This document shows positions 46,216 through 55,089 of a stretch of 64,000 nt of DNA, piece after piece. The notes under the pieces were generated by a model. It saw only the letters and a list, made by a program, of their open reading frames with translations. It searched no databases and had not been told where the DNA came from. Location of the stretch: assembly GCF_000758525.1 (NCBI RefSeq), contig NZ_CP009241.1, positions 4,712,001 through 4,776,000 of the forward strand. Reading direction: 5' to 3'. The translations under genes and the position numbers were made by a program. Each line of letters opens with the position of its first letter. Within the stretch, counting starts at the first letter, position 1. Source of the stretch: Paenibacillus sp. FSL H7-0357 (GTDB taxonomy: Bacteria; Bacillota; Bacilli; Paenibacillales; Paenibacillaceae).

Positions 46216-47203
46216 ACTCTTCAGCTCCTTCACTGACAATCTCGTCTATTTGCACAGCTACACGCTCTTTAATCATCCCTGGACTTCCAATGAATTTCAG
46301 CTTGTCCCCTACTTTGATCGACAGCCCGGAATCCACGGTCTTATTGAGAGAGATTACGTCGCCGACGCTAAGCCCGAGAAATTCAGCTATGGATAACCTG
46401 GATTCGCCCAGCTCTGCAACTATAGGCAGCTGCGCCCTGTGAACTCTCGAACGGATAGATTCAAGTTCAACCTCGTCCCGCACCTTCTTCTCAGAAACAA
46501 ACCATTGGTGTACGGACAGCCTTGTCATAATCGGCTCCAGTACGACATGAGGGATACATAGATTGATCATCCCGGTAGTGTCGCCTATTTTGGTGCTTAA
46601 CGAGATCAGCGCAATCGTTTCATTCGGTGATACAATCTGCATGAATTGCGGGTTCGTCTCCAGAGCTTCCATCCGTGGATTAATATCCAGAACCGTCTTC
46701 CAGGCTTCCTGTAGACTTTCAAAGCATCTGCTGAAAATCCTCTCCATGATGGTTGTTTCAATTTCGGTCAGTGCATTAATCTTGCTTGGTGCTGTTCCAA
46801 AACCGCCCAGCAGCCTATCGAGCATGGCAAAGGCAATATTCGGATGCACCTCCATGACCATTCGTCCCTCCAGCGGTTCCGCTTCGAAAATATTCAGAAT
46901 CGTCATTTTTGGAATGGAACGGATGAACTCATCATAAGGGAGCTGCTCTACTTGTACGACACTGATCTGCACAAAGGTACGCAATTGGGCCGAAAAGTAC
47001 GTCGTAAGATAGCGGGCAAAGTTATCATGAATCCGCGTAAGACTGCGGATATGATCTTTCGAGAAGCGTACGGCCCGTTTGAAATCGTAAGAGCGGATTT
47101 TTTTCTGGGTTTCTTCTTTTTTAAGTTCGTCGGCATCCATTTCACCGGATGAAAGTGCGGCAAGCAGAGCATCAATTTCATTTTGTGATAGTACATCAAC
47201 CAA
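46205..47203 (-). CDS. fliM: Flagellar motor switch protein FliM
   Basis: A 332-residue C-ring protein, the same length as the Bacillus homologue. The N-terminal CheY-P-binding peptide is VLSQNEIDALLAAL; the middle domain begins YDFKRAVRFSKDHIRSL, and a SpoA domain ends the protein. I chose TTG 47203 because a GGGGGG site lies eight bases upstream and the sequence then aligns with family starts. A G-run of six precedes it. Confidence 0.96.
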   Translation of the reverse strand: MVDVLSQNEIDALLAALSSGEMDADELKKEETQKKIRSYDFKRAVRFSKDHIRSLTRIHDNFARYLTTYFSAQLRTFVQISVVQVEQLPYDEFIRSIPKMTILNIFEAEPLEGRMVMEVHPNIAFAMLDRLLGGFGTAPSKINALTEIETTIMERIFSRCFESLQEAWKTVLDINPRMEALETNPQFMQIVSPNETIALISLSTKIGDTTGMINLCIPHVVLEPIMTRLSVHQWFVSEKKVRDEVELESIRSRVHRAQLPIVAELGESRLSIAEFLGLSVGDVISLNKTVDSGLSIKVGDKLKFIGSPGMIKERVAVQIDEIVSEGAEEFDE

Positions 47204-47242
47204 TTCAATCACCCCCCATCAAACAATTAAACCCGCCAGCAG

Positions 47243-47710
47243 CTAAATAGAAGCCATAATGAATTTAGTGAATTCGATTTGGGTTATAGACCCTTCAGTC
47301 AAATTCTTGTTGATTATATTCACCAGCTTGCTGCTGATTTGATCTTTGCCGCTAGCACCATTCAGATCCTCTGGTTTGGTATCGGCAATCGCCTTAATAA
47401 TTAGCGGCGTGATCTTAATAGCTTTTATCTTTTCGAATTCTTCCTTGGACTTCGCTGTATCCAATTGGAACGCGATGTCTACTGAAAGGATGTAATCGGG
47501 ATCGGCAAGATTAGTTTTGATATCGGTGATTTGCGCCGTCAGTTCGACGATTTGATCAGCACTCATTCTGTTGGTTTCCACATTTTGAACTGCTGCTTTC
47601 ACATCATTCGCATCGCTTGGGAAGATCTTATCCATTAGTAAAAATGCAGCTACTACGATGAGTGTTACCGCAAGTAAAATTGTAATGAGCCACGGCATCA
47701 TCTTTTTCAT
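47243..47710 (-). CDS. fliL: Flagellar basal body-associated protein FliL
   Basis: A 155-residue protein with one N-terminal membrane helix (about residues 7-28) and an external domain that assembles around the stator (VDIAFQLDTAKSKEEFEKIK and IISKL-type C-terminal segment). It stabilises stator engagement. Its ATG overlaps the swrD stop by four bases. Confidence 0.93.
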   Translation of the reverse strand: MKKMMPWLITILLAVTLIVVAAFLLMDKIFPSDANDVKAAVQNVETNRMSADQIVELTAQITDIKTNLADPDYILSVDIAFQLDTAKSKEEFEKIKAIKITPLIIKAIADTKPEDLNGASGKDQISSKLVNIINKNLTEGSITQIEFTKFIMASI

Positions 47711-47931
47711 GAGAGCTCCTCCATAGACTGGACTTTAATGGTGGCAGCATATGTGCCTATGTCCCTGTTATAATCTCGGATCTTACGTATGACCTCGTCG
47801 GCTTTTTCAAGCACGATCAGTCTTTTTCCGGTTACCAGTGTAATGTAAGTATCCGGGCCTTCCTCTACCATTTCTACCAGCAAAGCATTTAAAAACATTG
47901 GCGTTCCATTCAATCTTGTTACCGAAATCAT
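47707..47931 (-). CDS. swrD: FlbD/SwrD family motility protein
   Basis: A 74-residue FlbD-family protein (ISVTRLNGTPMFLNALLVE, then TLVTGKRLIVLEKADEVI). In Bacillus subtilis SwrD increases flagellar torque and supports swarming. A strong site TTAGGAGG precedes the ATG. It is the first gene after the terminator-like hairpin at 47946-47973, so its expression, and everything after it, depends on readthrough or an unseen promoter. Confidence 0.93.
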   Translation of the reverse strand: MISVTRLNGTPMFLNALLVEMVEEGPDTYITLVTGKRLIVLEKADEVIRKIRDYNRDIGTYAATIKVQSMEELS

Positions 47932-47945
47932 AACAGGCCTCCTAA

Positions 47946-47973
47946 CAAAAATAGGGGGAGGAGTTCCTCCCCC
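47946..47973 (-). terminator. Strong terminator-like hairpin inside the fla/che cluster
   Basis: GGGGGAGG (47954-47961) and CCTCCCCC (47966-47973) form a perfect eight-pair GC-rich stem with a tetraloop. On the minus strand it is followed by TATTTTTG. It lies between flgE and swrD and would reduce transcription of fliL, fliM, fliY, all che genes and sigD. Confidence 0.75.
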
Positions 47974-48015
47974 AAGACTTCACAATACAGCAAGTTTATG
48001 ATTATGGTTTAAAAA

Positions 48016-48834
48016 TTAACGCTTGAGGTTAACAACTTCCTGAAGGACTTCATCAGAAGTTGTAATAATCCGTGAGTTCGCCTGAAAGCCGCGCTGGGTT
48101 ACGATCATTTCAGTAAACTCACCCGTCAGATCAACATTGGACATTTCCAGCTGACCGGAGACGATTTTCCCTGTACCTGCTTCCGCATCATTCGGAGTCG
48201 TTATCACAAGCTCACCGTCGGCATTCGCATTCAGTGTCATGCGGTACAGATTGCCGCCGATTTTCTCCAAACCTTGCGGATTGCTTACTTTAGCCATACC
48301 GATTCTAACGCCCGGCTCAGTTGTTCCGTCAGCCATCGTCTGTACGATGGTGCCGTCGCTGGAGATTGAGAACGCCGTTACTTCCGCTGCAAGTTGAATA
48401 GCCTCGCCATCGGAATTCAGAACATGCAATCCATCGGAAGTGATCAGGTTGCGGGCTGCATCCATATGGAAATCACCGGCACGGGTCAGAAAAGGGGTCT
48501 CCTGATCATCCGAAAGTCTAACCACGAAGAAGCCGTCTCCGTCAATCCGCAGGTCGGTAGGGTTGTTGGTAGTCATGGCACTGCCCGCCAGATGCATGGT
48601 GTCTACGGAACCGATGCTTACTCCAAGGCCAATCTGCTGCGCATTGACCCCGCCCTGACCGCCTTCAACCGGAGCAGTAACGCCTGATACGGTTTGGCTC
48701 ATGATGTCCTTGAACATTACGCGGCCCGATTTGAAACCGACTGTGTTCACATTGGCGATGTTATTGCCGATGACATCCAGCTTGGTTTGAAATCCGCGCA
48801 TACCTGAAACACCTGAATACATAGATCTTAACAT
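48016..48834 (-). CDS. flgE: Flagellar hook protein FlgE (FlgG-like)
   Basis: A 272-residue axial protein. The N-terminal rod/hook motif is MYSGVSGMRGFQTKLDVIGNN-type and continues NIANVNTVGFK; the C-terminal end is typical (GEFTEMIVTQRGFQANSRII...EVLQEVVNL). The short central domain gives a length like Bacillus subtilis FlgE (about 264), which was earlier called FlgG. In the hook-gene context after flgD and fliK it should be the hook subunit. A GGGAGGA site precedes ATG 48834. Confidence 0.93.
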   Translation of the reverse strand: MLRSMYSGVSGMRGFQTKLDVIGNNIANVNTVGFKSGRVMFKDIMSQTVSGVTAPVEGGQGGVNAQQIGLGVSIGSVDTMHLAGSAMTTNNPTDLRIDGDGFFVVRLSDDQETPFLTRAGDFHMDAARNLITSDGLHVLNSDGEAIQLAAEVTAFSISSDGTIVQTMADGTTEPGVRIGMAKVSNPQGLEKIGGNLYRMTLNANADGELVITTPNDAEAGTGKIVSGQLEMSNVDLTGEFTEMIVTQRGFQANSRIITTSDEVLQEVVNLKR

Positions 48835-48957
48835 GATTAATATCCTCCCGGATTATAGAGTCAACTGACCCATAATTTATAATGTAATTCATAATTGAGC
48901 TGTAGACACGTCAGTCGGTCGGCGTCTACTCCGGCTCTCCCGATAGGACCGGCCGGT

Positions 48958-49341
48958 TTACGAGATAATAACTGCACTATCAATTTGTGTGAACACATTG
49001 TCCTTCATAGAGCTTCCATCCATAGCCGTGACTACAGTACGATTAGGCACACTGACGATTAGAGCCATATCCTTCATTAATATCAAGGATTCTTTGCTGC
49101 CCTTGGCTGCAGCTTTATCCACTGCCGAAGAGATCTCATCCAATTGACGGGTTCCAAGTTCAATCCCCCGTTGCTCCAGTCGTTTCGCGGCATGATTGCT
49201 GAATTTCAGTAAATTCCGCTGAAGCACACTTTCAAATGAAGCTTCTGTTTTGACCGTATTCTTTGCTGCCTGCTGTCGCTGTAGAGCCTGCGGATGTACA
49301 CTTGAGGGATACAGTTGTCCTATTGTCAACCTTTCGCTCAT
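48958..49341 (-). CDS. Conserved flagellar operon protein (TIGR02530-like)
   Basis: A 127-residue protein of the flagellar operon family placed between flgD and flgE in many Firmicutes. The recognisable core is [20 protein letters not shown] and [17 protein letters not shown]. No membrane segment or signal is seen. Function is not established; association with hook assembly is inferred from position. It overlaps the flgD stop by four bases. The 123-base gap to flgE contains the palindrome ACCGGCCGGT and AT-rich sequence, but no promoter that I trust. Confidence 0.85.
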   Translation of the reverse strand: MSERLTIGQLYPSSVHPQALQRQQAAKNTVKTEASFESVLQRNLLKFSNHAAKRLEQRGIELGTRQLDEISSAVDKAAAKGSKESLILMKDMALIVSVPNRTVVTAMDGSSMKDNVFTQIDSAVIIS

Positions 49342-49826
49342 ATTGTCCCCCCGCTCTCCCCGGCGTCGTCTTGAGTCTTGTCGCTCACAGTTTCTACTTT
49401 AGATGCTGCATTCTGGATTTGTGTAATGTCGGTTAAAGCAATTCGCTCAGTCCCTACAACTGCATATTGCACACCCTTATTGACAACGATGGATTCCACA
49501 TTGCCTGTCTTTGGAAGTTTGGTTTCCGTATCAGTCCAGGTTATATCCTTGCCGATCAATCCGGAGACCGAACCAAGCGACTGACTCATAGCCGTCATTT
49601 GGGTCGAAATATTCATAAGTTGCTCTACCGATGAGAATTGAGCCATCTGGGCGATAAATTCTTTATCCTCCATAGGCTGCGTGGGATCCTGATTCTGCAA
49701 TTGAGTCATGAGGATTTTCAAGAACTGATCCTTGCCCAGGACGGAGCTGCCTGTTGTTTTCTTGCTGCTGTCAGGAACTACATAATTCCATTGATCTTTG
49801 GTAGTTATCGGAGTCGTTGATTCCAT
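49338..49826 (-). CDS. flgD: Flagellar hook-assembly cap protein FlgD
   Basis: A 162-residue short FlgD, as in Bacillus, carrying the diagnostic [19 protein letters not shown] and [17 protein letters not shown], followed by a short beta domain. It is secreted and caps the growing hook to allow FlgE polymerisation. GTGAGGTGA precedes the ATG. Confidence 0.96.
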   Translation of the reverse strand: MESTTPITTKDQWNYVVPDSSKKTTGSSVLGKDQFLKILMTQLQNQDPTQPMEDKEFIAQMAQFSSVEQLMNISTQMTAMSQSLGSVSGLIGKDITWTDTETKLPKTGNVESIVVNKGVQYAVVGTERIALTDITQIQNAASKVETVSDKTQDDAGESGGTI

Positions 49827-49854
49827 TTCATTTCACCTCACTTTTTTCAAAATA

Positions 49855-51489
49855 TTAAGCTTTGGCTGAGAAGCCTCCGCCTTCGTTACGGATATCCTCC
49901 TGGCCGTTTGCTACCCAATCCTTCCATTCCCCATTAAGCTCTGCGGCAAGCACCGCATCAGCAATTTCCTCACGACGTTCCTTGGAGCGACCATCCTGCT
50001 GTTGCCCTCCGGAAGCCGATTGACGTCCCTGCTGCCCGTTGAACTGGGAAAGAAGCGCTGAATTCTGCGAAACTTCCAATTTCTCGACCTGAAGTCCTTG
50101 AGATTGCAATGCGCTGCGCAATTGACTCATCTGCTGCTCAAGCATATCTTTGGCTCCGGAATGCTCAGTCAAGAACTGGGCAATCAAATTGCCGTTTTGC
50201 ATCGTAATCTTAACATCTACTTGTCCCAAATTTTCCGGAAAAAGCGTAATTGTAGCTTCAGCTACCCCACCTTTTTTTAGAATTTCAAGTTTCCCCGTGA
50301 TCATTTTGTCCATTTCTTGAGCAAATTGATGAACGGGCACTTGGACTGTCGTTGCCTTCAACGGCGCTGTAATACCGCCTCTAAGCGACAATTGTCCTGC
50401 AGTCACGACATTGTTCTCATCTGCAGTCCCATTGATCTCGGGCAAAGCTTCTTCTAAGATTCCGGCTGGTTTAACCTCCGCTCCAGTCTTGGAGGCCGGT
50501 GTTATGATCACCTCTGCCTCAGCAGCACCTGTATTTGTTACAGGCGTAAGCGGATCTGCGCTCTCAACGTTAGCGGCAGTTGTGGCGGCAGCAATGCCGG
50601 CAGTTTGTACAGGTGCCTTAGCTTCAAAATGATTTACAGGCCTGTTATTCTCAGCCATTGCCTGTTGTTTCAAAGTCACAGCAGGAGTATTGCTAAGGAT
50701 TGTTGCCTCTACCGTTTTGGCTTTATTGTCCGGTATAGAAGTTTCTGCCCGAGTTAACTCTTTAGCAATAACGTTATTTTCTACGGCTGATGCCTCCGCA
50801 TGGATAACTGGTTTTGACTTAAGTTTACTCTCAGAAACGGCAGCTTGGGACATAATGACCGTGAACTCGTTCAACAGCTCAATACCCTCGGCCGCATTTT
50901 TTTCATTCCCGGTAACGGACGACTGCTGAATCAGATTCACTAGACTAGTAAGGTCATCCTGAACAACAAAACGCACAGTCTCTGAATTCTGGGCAAGCGG
51001 AGATAAGCCCGATGCAGGGTCGATGTCCATGTTTGCTGCACCAGTCTCAGCAGGGTTGTTACTGCCGGACAGCAGTGCCGATACCTGAATCAGCCAGCCT
51101 TGCAGGGCAGCGAGCAAAGCAGGGTCAGCGCTGATGTTGTCATCCAGCTTCTCAATATCCTGCAAAAGCCCTTCCAGCTGCTTAGAACTCTCGGAACTTT
51201 CTGCATCCTTACCGCCCAGCGATTGACCAGCTTCTTCCCCCGTTGAGCTTGCGCTATTCAGCAAACCCTGAAGCAATGAAGCCAGATTGCCCAGTAAAGG
51301 CGTCTCTGTTTCCTTTGCAGTTCCTCCAGTCATACTCTGAACTAGAGTCTGGGCAAAAGGCATTGCCGTTGTTGTTCCGTTTGCAGCAGCTGCTCCACCA
51401 AGAGCTGAAACTGCTCCGGTTGCAGCAGAAGAAGTTCCTGCCGATGTTGTCAGGTTACCGCCAGAAAGTGATGGAACGACTAAACTCAT
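49855..51489 (-). CDS. fliK: Flagellar hook-length control protein FliK
   Basis: A 544-residue protein. The conserved C-terminal domain that triggers the FlhB switch is clear: LFPENLGQVDVKITMQNG...EQQMSQLRSALQSQGLQVE (about 415-475). The rest is low-complexity Ala/Thr/Ser/Glu-rich sequence that serves as a molecular ruler and varies between species. The N terminus is also of low complexity (SAATGAVSALGGAAAANG). It lies between motE and flgD, as in Bacillus. Confidence 0.94.
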   Translation of the reverse strand: MSLVVPSLSGGNLTTSAGTSSAATGAVSALGGAAAANGTTTAMPFAQTLVQSMTGGTAKETETPLLGNLASLLQGLLNSASSTGEEAGQSLGGKDAESSESSKQLEGLLQDIEKLDDNISADPALLAALQGWLIQVSALLSGSNNPAETGAANMDIDPASGLSPLAQNSETVRFVVQDDLTSLVNLIQQSSVTGNEKNAAEGIELLNEFTVIMSQAAVSESKLKSKPVIHAEASAVENNVIAKELTRAETSIPDNKAKTVEATILSNTPAVTLKQQAMAENNRPVNHFEAKAPVQTAGIAAATTAANVESADPLTPVTNTGAAEAEVIITPASKTGAEVKPAGILEEALPEINGTADENNVVTAGQLSLRGGITAPLKATTVQVPVHQFAQEMDKMITGKLEILKKGGVAEATITLFPENLGQVDVKITMQNGNLIAQFLTEHSGAKDMLEQQMSQLRSALQSQGLQVEKLEVSQNSALLSQFNGQQGRQSASGGQQQDGRSKERREEIADAVLAAELNGEWKDWVANGQEDIRNEGGGFSAKA

Positions 51490-51512
51490 TATTTTTCACC
51501 TCCTTTCAAGTG

Positions 51513-52460
51513 TTATTTACCACCCATCAGCCGATTTACAATTTTGGCAGTTTGAGCGCTATTTTTCTTCGTCATCTCGCCTAAGATCGAGGATCTTACA
51601 CTGTCGCTCACCGTATTCAATATCGTAATCACCTTATCAGGGCTAATACTGTACATGGAACCAAGCAAGGTTGCCGCTTCTGTCGCAGGCATGGACGTGA
51701 ATGTCTGGCTGAGCTTGTCCTTATTGAGATTAGCGCTTGAAGTTGTTTTAGCCACACTAGCCTCATTCTGCTTCAACCTCGATTGAAGGGCTGCAATAGC
51801 CATATCGGTAGAATCCGTCGTTTCTTTTAGCTTAATCGAGACATCTGCAGCCTTTTTAGGATCCATTTTTTCCAGAATCGCTGTTTTGCTGGCTTTACTC
51901 ATGGCGCTGAAAACTTGAACCATTTCTTCAGTAGTTAAATTCTCCATAATCGGAGCTGCCTTGGAGGCTTTCATTCCCGCATACAGCTTGGCTAATTCAG
52001 CGACCTTCACTTCATACGGATCTTCCGTCTCCTCAGGAGCAACCTCCGCAGCTGCAGCTTCTTCCTTCATACCGTCAATCTGCTTTTGGAGCGCCTGAAC
52101 CTGTGTTTCCTGAGTCGTTTTTTCTTCGGTCACCTGCTGCAGCTGTTTGGCCTGCTCAGCAACCTGAGCCTTAAGTTTTTTGATCGTTGTTTCCGAACTT
52201 GCCTCCTGCTCTTCGCTTTGCGCTTCAGGATCAGTAGCAGTCTCGCTCCCCGGTTCGGCAGGAGGATCAGGAATCACCTTTTCGATAAAAGGGATCTTGT
52301 TTCCGATTGCCAGCACGTTGTTGCGGATATCCATATTAAATAGAGTCAACAACACACCAAGCAGTACGAGAGTGAATATGATCGGAATCATTAAGAACAA
52401 AAACCGCTCGAATTTACCTGCTGACTCTTCATTTTCAAATTCCATATCATTGTTAGCCAC
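51513..52460 (-). CDS. motE: MotE/YlxF family stator chaperone-like protein
   Basis: A 315-residue membrane protein: one helix (about residues 20-42), a coiled coil (about 80-140) and a C-terminal domain resembling the N domain of MgtE magnesium channels (PIMENLTTEEMVQVFSAM, ILEKMDPKKAADVS). YlxF-type proteins are the Firmicutes counterpart of MotE, a chaperone for MotC in rhizobia; the role in Bacillales is less certain. The start is GTG at 52460 with GGGAGG nine bases upstream. It lies between fliJ and fliK. Confidence 0.88.
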   Translation of the reverse strand: MANNDMEFENEESAGKFERFLFLMIPIIFTLVLLGVLLTLFNMDIRNNVLAIGNKIPFIEKVIPDPPAEPGSETATDPEAQSEEQEASSETTIKKLKAQVAEQAKQLQQVTEEKTTQETQVQALQKQIDGMKEEAAAAEVAPEETEDPYEVKVAELAKLYAGMKASKAAPIMENLTTEEMVQVFSAMSKASKTAILEKMDPKKAADVSIKLKETTDSTDMAIAALQSRLKQNEASVAKTTSSANLNKDKLSQTFTSMPATEAATLLGSMYSISPDKVITILNTVSDSVRSSILGEMTKKNSAQTAKIVNRLMGGK

Positions 52461-52478
52461 TAGCGGAAACCTCCCGGG

Positions 52479-52922
52479 TTAGAGGGATTTCATCGCGAAG
52501 CGGACGGTAGCCATCTCATCCAGTTCGTTTTGTTCCCGTAAAATCATATTCTGCTGAAATATAGTTTGAGCCTTGTCTTTGGCTTTCAGCCAGACCTTCT
52601 CGTCAAGGACCTTAGTGCTAAGATGATCCTGCTTATGCTGCACCTCTACATGAGCCCGGCGGATATCCAAATGCTTGCGGGCGATACAGGTATCCAGATA
52701 ATCCATGTAATCCTGCATCTCTCGAATCTTGGCCATCGGTGTCTTTTGTTCGGCTGCACTTTGCAGGGACAGCATCAGTGTGCTGCGCTGAGAGATTAAT
52801 TCATCAAGACTTTTTTCCTGGGCTTGCAATTCTCCGAGCGCACTTGAAAGCATCCACTCTGCCTGTGTTTTTTCGTTGCCTTTCAAGTCCACAACTTTTT
52901 GAAAAGTATAATGGAACCTCAC
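52479..52922 (-). CDS. fliJ: Flagellar export chaperone/stalk protein FliJ
   Basis: A 147-residue, almost fully helical coiled-coil protein with the FliJ start RFHYTFQKVVDLKGNEK. It sits in the centre of the FliI hexamer and links it to FlhA. The start is GTG at 52922 after GAGGAG. It follows the fliI stop by six bases. Confidence 0.93.
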   Translation of the reverse strand: MRFHYTFQKVVDLKGNEKTQAEWMLSSALGELQAQEKSLDELISQRSTLMLSLQSAAEQKTPMAKIREMQDYMDYLDTCIARKHLDIRRAHVEVQHKQDHLSTKVLDEKVWLKAKDKAQTIFQQNMILREQNELDEMATVRFAMKSL

Positions 52923-52928
52923 TGCTGA

Positions 52929-54254
52929 TCAACTCCTCGAGAACTGTGAAATTAATGATTGTTGAACCTCGGCCAGCGTCACTTTTTCGTTAACTTTCTG
53001 TTTCGTGAAATCCCAGATGCTGTCGATATAATGCATCGACTCATCAATCTGGGCATTGGAGCCTCTCTGATAGGCACCGATATTGATCAAGTCTTCTGAA
53101 TCCTTATATACCGCCATAAGTCGTTTTACATTCTCGGCCGCGTCAATTTGCTCCTCGGGAGCAATATCCTTCATTACACGACTGATGCTGGCCAGTACAT
53201 CAATTGCAGGAAAGTGACCTTTATTGGCGATATTCCGGTTTAGCACAATATGTCCGTCGAGTATACCCCGCACAGCATCGGCAATGGGTTCATTCATATC
53301 GTCACCGTCAACCAGCACTGTGTAAAAAGCGGTAATGGAACCCGTTGGCCCTGTTCCCGCCCGTTCCAGCAGCTTGGGCAGACTGGCAAATACGGAAGGG
53401 GTGTAACCTCTCATTGCAGGAGGTTCGCCTACCGCCAGCCCTACTTCGCGCTGTGCCATGGCGTAACGTGTTACCGAATCCATCATCAGCATCACATTCA
53501 GTCCCCGGTCGCGGAAATATTCAGCAATCGTTGTGGCGATCAGCGCACCTTTGATCCGTATGAGTGCCGGCTGGTCGGATGTGGCAACAATAACTACTGA
53601 GCGCTGCAGACCTTCAGGCCCTAAATCACGTTCAATGAAATCCAGCACTTCCCTGCCCCGCTCACCGATAAGGGCAATCACATTCACGTCCGCCGAAGTA
53701 TTGCGGGCGATCATGCCCATTAGAGTACTCTTACCGACGCCGGACCCTGCAAAAATCCCTACCCGCTGACCTTTACCGATCGTAAGCAGACCGTCGATCG
53801 CCCGGACGCCAATACTGATGGGCTCATGCACCCGGGGACGGTTCAGCGGATTGGATGGAATATTGAAGGTTGAGCTATGCGGCATCCGGGCCGGAATCAG
53901 TGAGCCGTCAAGCGGCTGGCCCAATCCATCCAGCACCTTGCCAAGCAGTTCGGAACCAACCTGAACGCTCAGCGGTTTGCCTGTACCTACAACATCACAG
54001 CCGGGGCCTATCGCCTGCAATTCTCCAAGAGGCATCAGCAGCACTTTATTATCGCGGAAGCCAACAACCTCAGCCTGCAGCGGCTTATTGCCTTTTGAAG
54101 GATAGATGTAGCAGACATCACCGATGCTGGCATCCGGCCCTTCTGACTCAACCATCAGCCCGATCACCTGGGTAACCTTCCCGTTAATTCTTACAGGATC
54201 GAAATTACGCAGCTGTTCTTTATATCGCCCACTGTCAAGCATCGCCTTCCCCAT
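52929..54254 (-). CDS. fliI: Flagellum-specific export ATPase FliI
   Basis: A 441-residue ATPase of the F1-beta type that unfolds and feeds export substrates. The Walker A motif is GIFAGSGVGKST (about residues 163-175), Walker B lies in LNVMLMMDSVTRYAMAQRE, and GERGREVLDFIE is also present. I chose ATG 54254 because GAGGAG lies seven bases upstream; ATG 54242 is an alternative that would give 437 residues with a poorer site. It overlaps the fliH end by 20 bases. Confidence 0.96.
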   Translation of the reverse strand: MGKAMLDSGRYKEQLRNFDPVRINGKVTQVIGLMVESEGPDASIGDVCYIYPSKGNKPLQAEVVGFRDNKVLLMPLGELQAIGPGCDVVGTGKPLSVQVGSELLGKVLDGLGQPLDGSLIPARMPHSSTFNIPSNPLNRPRVHEPISIGVRAIDGLLTIGKGQRVGIFAGSGVGKSTLMGMIARNTSADVNVIALIGERGREVLDFIERDLGPEGLQRSVVIVATSDQPALIRIKGALIATTIAEYFRDRGLNVMLMMDSVTRYAMAQREVGLAVGEPPAMRGYTPSVFASLPKLLERAGTGPTGSITAFYTVLVDGDDMNEPIADAVRGILDGHIVLNRNIANKGHFPAIDVLASISRVMKDIAPEEQIDAAENVKRLMAVYKDSEDLINIGAYQRGSNAQIDESMHYIDSIWDFTKQKVNEKVTLAEVQQSLISQFSRS

Positions 54255-55089
54255 TTCTGTGCTCCTCGGTGTCCAATGCGATTCGAACCAGCTCTTTCTT
54301 GATTTCTGCAAGCTGAGTGTCGATTCGTGCATCAATGCTGCCGAAGGAAGAGCGGATCACACACCCAAGATCCTTAACTGTGGAATCAGGCAGGATTTGC
54401 AGTTCGGCCTGCGAATCCACCGCCAGCGCCAATTCTTCCCTGGCCGCATTGACGAAAGCGAACTGCGCAGGTGAAACGCAGAGGGAGATAAGTCCCTGCT
54501 CACGTTTGCGGGCCAGATTCTTGCGGATCAGATCCAGTGCGAACTGCGGTTCAACCGTCAGCTGCTTGTCCACAATTTTCTCGGCGATACTGCAGCTAAG
54601 CTCCACCAGGAAAGGTTCAGCTTCCTGAATAATGACGTCTCTCCCGCGATATGCTTCTTGAAGAACATTACGTGCTTCCTCCATCATCTCCGCAAGCTTT
54701 TGCACCATATCCTGTTCAGCCTGTGTGACGCCTTCCTGATACCCTTGCTGAAACGCATCCGCCTTGATAGCTTCTATAAGATGCTCATCCTGCTCCCTGC
54801 GCTGCCGCCACCATTCCTCAGCTTCATTCCGTGCCGATTCCACAATATTCTCAGCTTCCTGCGATGCGTTCCGGACCTGTCCTTCAGCGAACTCCTGGGC
54901 GTCCTTCAGCATTTGCTTGCGTGCTTGCTCTGCCTCTTCACGGGCCGGGTCCTGATATTGAACCTCTCCTGCTGCTGCTGTTTCTTCATGAGCCGGTTCT
55001 TCTACAAGCCCTGCATGCTGCCTGGCTTGTTCCAGCCGCTTAAGCACATCTACGGGAACATATTGAGAATGTTTAATCAGCTTAGACAA
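54235..55089 (-). CDS. fliH: Flagellar export regulator FliH
   Basis: A 284-residue FliH, an inhibitor and tether of FliI. The N-terminal part (about 40-110) is a Glu/Gln/Ala-rich coiled coil, and the C-terminal domain (LSCSIAEKIVDKQLTVEP, ISLCVSPAQFAFV, DARIDTQLAEIKKEL) matches FliH/V-ATPase E-like proteins. I prefer TTG 55089 (MSKLIKHSQYV), because GGAGGAG lies nine bases upstream and the ATG at 55098 directly abuts that site. It overlaps the fliG stop by eight bases. Confidence 0.92.
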   Translation of the reverse strand: MSKLIKHSQYVPVDVLKRLEQARQHAGLVEEPAHEETAAAGEVQYQDPAREEAEQARKQMLKDAQEFAEGQVRNASQEAENIVESARNEAEEWWRQRREQDEHLIEAIKADAFQQGYQEGVTQAEQDMVQKLAEMMEEARNVLQEAYRGRDVIIQEAEPFLVELSCSIAEKIVDKQLTVEPQFALDLIRKNLARKREQGLISLCVSPAQFAFVNAAREELALAVDSQAELQILPDSTVKDLGCVIRSSFGSIDARIDTQLAEIKKELVRIALDTEEHRNGEGDA

